From contig SKVI01000098.1 in the NCBI GenBank assembly GCA_007129525.1, forward strand, positions 1-6,070: a DNA stretch of 6,070 nt, in the 5' to 3' direction. The stretch comes from Gemmatimonadota bacterium. GTDB lineage: Bacteria > Gemmatimonadota > Gemmatimonadetes > Longimicrobiales > Gaopeijiaceae. A model generated the notes under the pieces. The model worked only from the letters and a program-made list of their open reading frames with translations. It was not told where the DNA came from and made no database searches. Made by a program: the position numbers and the translations under genes. Below are positions 4,838 to 6,070 of this stretch, in pieces (within the stretch, counting starts at the first letter, position 1; each line of letters begins with the position of its first letter).

Positions 4838-6070
4838 GTGGAAGGAGAGCTGGCCGGAATCCTGGGTCGTCTGGGGATCGCCGCCGGAATCGGACTCCTG
4901 GTAGGGTTGCAGAGGGAGCAGGCCGATAGCCGGATCGCCGGGCTCAGGACGTTTGCCCTGACGGCCCTGCTGGGAGCCATCACCGCCCTTCTATCGGTCG
5001 AGTTCGGGGGTTGGGTGGTGGCCGCGGGATTCCTGACGGTGGGTGCCTTCGTCGTCACCGGAAACATCATGAAAATGCGGGCCGGGCTTCCCGACCCGGG
5101 ACTCACGACGGAGGTGGCCATCCTCCTGACGTTCGGGATCGGCGCCTACCTCATGATGGGCCATATCGAGGTGGGCATCGTGGTAGGGGGCGCCCTGGCC
5201 GTTCTTCTCCAGCTCAAGGCCCGGGCCCGCAAGATCGTCAGTAAGCTGGGCGACCGGGACGTGGCGGCGGTGATGCGCTTTGCGCTCCTCACCCTGGTGA
5301 TTCTCCCCGTCCTTCCGAACCAGACATATGGGCCCTTCCAGGTCCTGAACCCCCGTCAGATCTGGCTCATGGTGGTCCTCATCGTGGGAATCGGGTTTGC
5401 CGGATATCTGGCCTACCGGTTCCTTGGCGCCCGGGGGGGCACCGCCCTGTCCGGCCTCCTGGGCGGAACCATCTCCAGCACCGCCACCACGGTGAGCTAC
5501 GCCCGGCGGGTTCGGCGGGTCCAGGGAGAGGCGCCCACTTCAGGGGTGGTGATCATGATCGCCTCCACCGTGGTCTTCGTGAGGGTCCTGGTGGAGATGG
5601 GTGTCGTGGCGCCTCAGGCTTTTCCCACCGTGGCGCCGCCGGTGATCACCGTCCTGCTGATCTTCTCGGGGCTCTCGTTCTGGGCCTGGCGCAGGGACAC
5701 TCGCGATGCGGGTCCCATGCCCGAGCAGGAGAACCCCACCGAGCTACGGCCGGCCCTGGCCTTCGGGCTCCTCTACGGGCTCATTCTATTGGCCGTGGCC
5801 GCAGGAGAATCGTGGTTCGGGAGCGAGGGGCTATACGTCATCGCCCTCATCTCGGGCATGACCGACATGGACGCCATTACCCTCTCCACGGCACAGCTCA
5901 CCCGTCAGGGGCGGGTGGAGGCCGACATGCTGTGGCGGGTGGTCCTGGTGGCCTCCATCTCCAACCTGATTTTCAAGCTGGGCATCTGCTGGGTCATGGG
6001 CGGACGAGCCCTCGTCCGCCGGCTCCTTCCGCTCTACGGTGCCGGGGCCGGAGCGATCCTGGCCATCATC
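4838..6070 (+). CDS. MgtC/DUF4010-family multi-pass membrane protein (3' end cut by window edge)
   Basis: The frame starts with GTG and stays open to the window end (411 residues, no stop). The family is usually a little over 400 residues, so little is probably missing. The N-terminal part is MgtC/SapB-like: GLLVGLQRE (19-27), AGLRTFALTALLGA (34-47) and a GLTTEVAILLTFGIGAY stretch (88-104). The C-terminal DUF4010 part has YGPFQVLNPRQIWLMVV (164-180), the Gly/Ser/Thr-rich GLLGGTISSTATTVSYARR (206-224) and ALISGMTDMDAITLS (336-350). About ten or more hydrophobic spans are visible, with polar loops near 127-143, 222-234 and 284-304. MgtC proteins are linked to growth at low magnesium and to ATP homeostasis; the biochemical role of the fused DUF4010 family is unknown and transport is only presumed. 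The start is fixed by the preceding GAGG. The tight link to the kinase suggests that it is co-expressed with, or functionally tied to, that sensor. Confidence 0.93.
   Translation, partial: MEGELAGILGRLGIAAGIGLLVGLQREQADSRIAGLRTFALTALLGAITALLSVEFGGWVVAAGFLTVGAFVVTGNIMKMRAGLPDPGLTTEVAILLTFGIGAYLMMGHIEVGIVVGGALAVLLQLKARARKIVSKLGDRDVAAVMRFALLTLVILPVLPNQTYGPFQVLNPRQIWLMVVLIVGIGFAGYLAYRFLGARGGTALSGLLGGTISSTATTVSYARRVRRVQGEAPTSGVVIMIASTVVFVRVLVEMGVVAPQAFPTVAPPVITVLLIFSGLSFWAWRRDTRDAGPMPEQENPTELRPALAFGLLYGLILLAVAAGESWFGSEGLYVIALISGMTDMDAITLSTAQLTRQGRVEADMLWRVVLVASISNLIFKLGICWVMGGRALVRRLLPLYGAGAGAILAII

Overview
The window is a high-GC chromosomal segment that looks bacterial and Gram-negative-like. 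Third codon positions are mostly G or C, Shine-Dalgarno signals are canonical, and there is a sigma-54 (RpoN) activator. The taxon cannot be fixed from sequence alone; Gemmatimonadota, Acidobacteriota or Deltaproteobacteria-type lineages are reasonable guesses, at low confidence. No mobile element, CRISPR array, tRNA or rRNA was seen.

Layout: two signalling gene clusters diverge from a 470-bp intergenic region (2295-2764). Leftwards (minus strand), in order of transcription, are a tandem-CBS-domain protein (2294-1770), a small soluble sensor-less histidine kinase-like protein (1715-858), and an NtrC-type sigma-54-dependent response regulator (861 to the window edge, C-terminus missing). The last two overlap by four bases (ATGA). 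Rightwards (plus strand) are a soluble PAS-PAS-GAF histidine kinase (2765-4828) and, nine bases later, a MgtC/DUF4010-family membrane protein (GTG start at 4838, running off the right edge).

The most unusual feature is that the small kinase has Arg (R50) where the H-box phosphoacceptor His should be, and Ser where the conserved Asn/Thr of that box sits, while its ATP-binding N, G1 and G2 boxes are kept. Its partner regulator keeps the acidic pocket, Asp, Thr and Lys of an active receiver and an intact GAFTGA loop. The divergently encoded PAS-PAS-GAF kinase has a full H-box (H469) but no response regulator beside it in the window. Together these suggest, as a hypothesis, a split system in which the catalytically complete kinase feeds the regulator while the CBS protein and the His-less kinase homologue modulate it.

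The intergenic region holds a -24/-12-like element (2434-2450, minus strand) correctly oriented and spaced to drive the CBS-kinase-regulator operon. About 110-150 bp upstream of its predicted start lies a cluster of TTGC/GCAA direct and inverted repeats, the usual distance for an enhancer-binding-protein site. This makes RpoN-dependent autoregulation a testable proposal. The promoter match is imperfect (GT instead of GC at -12).
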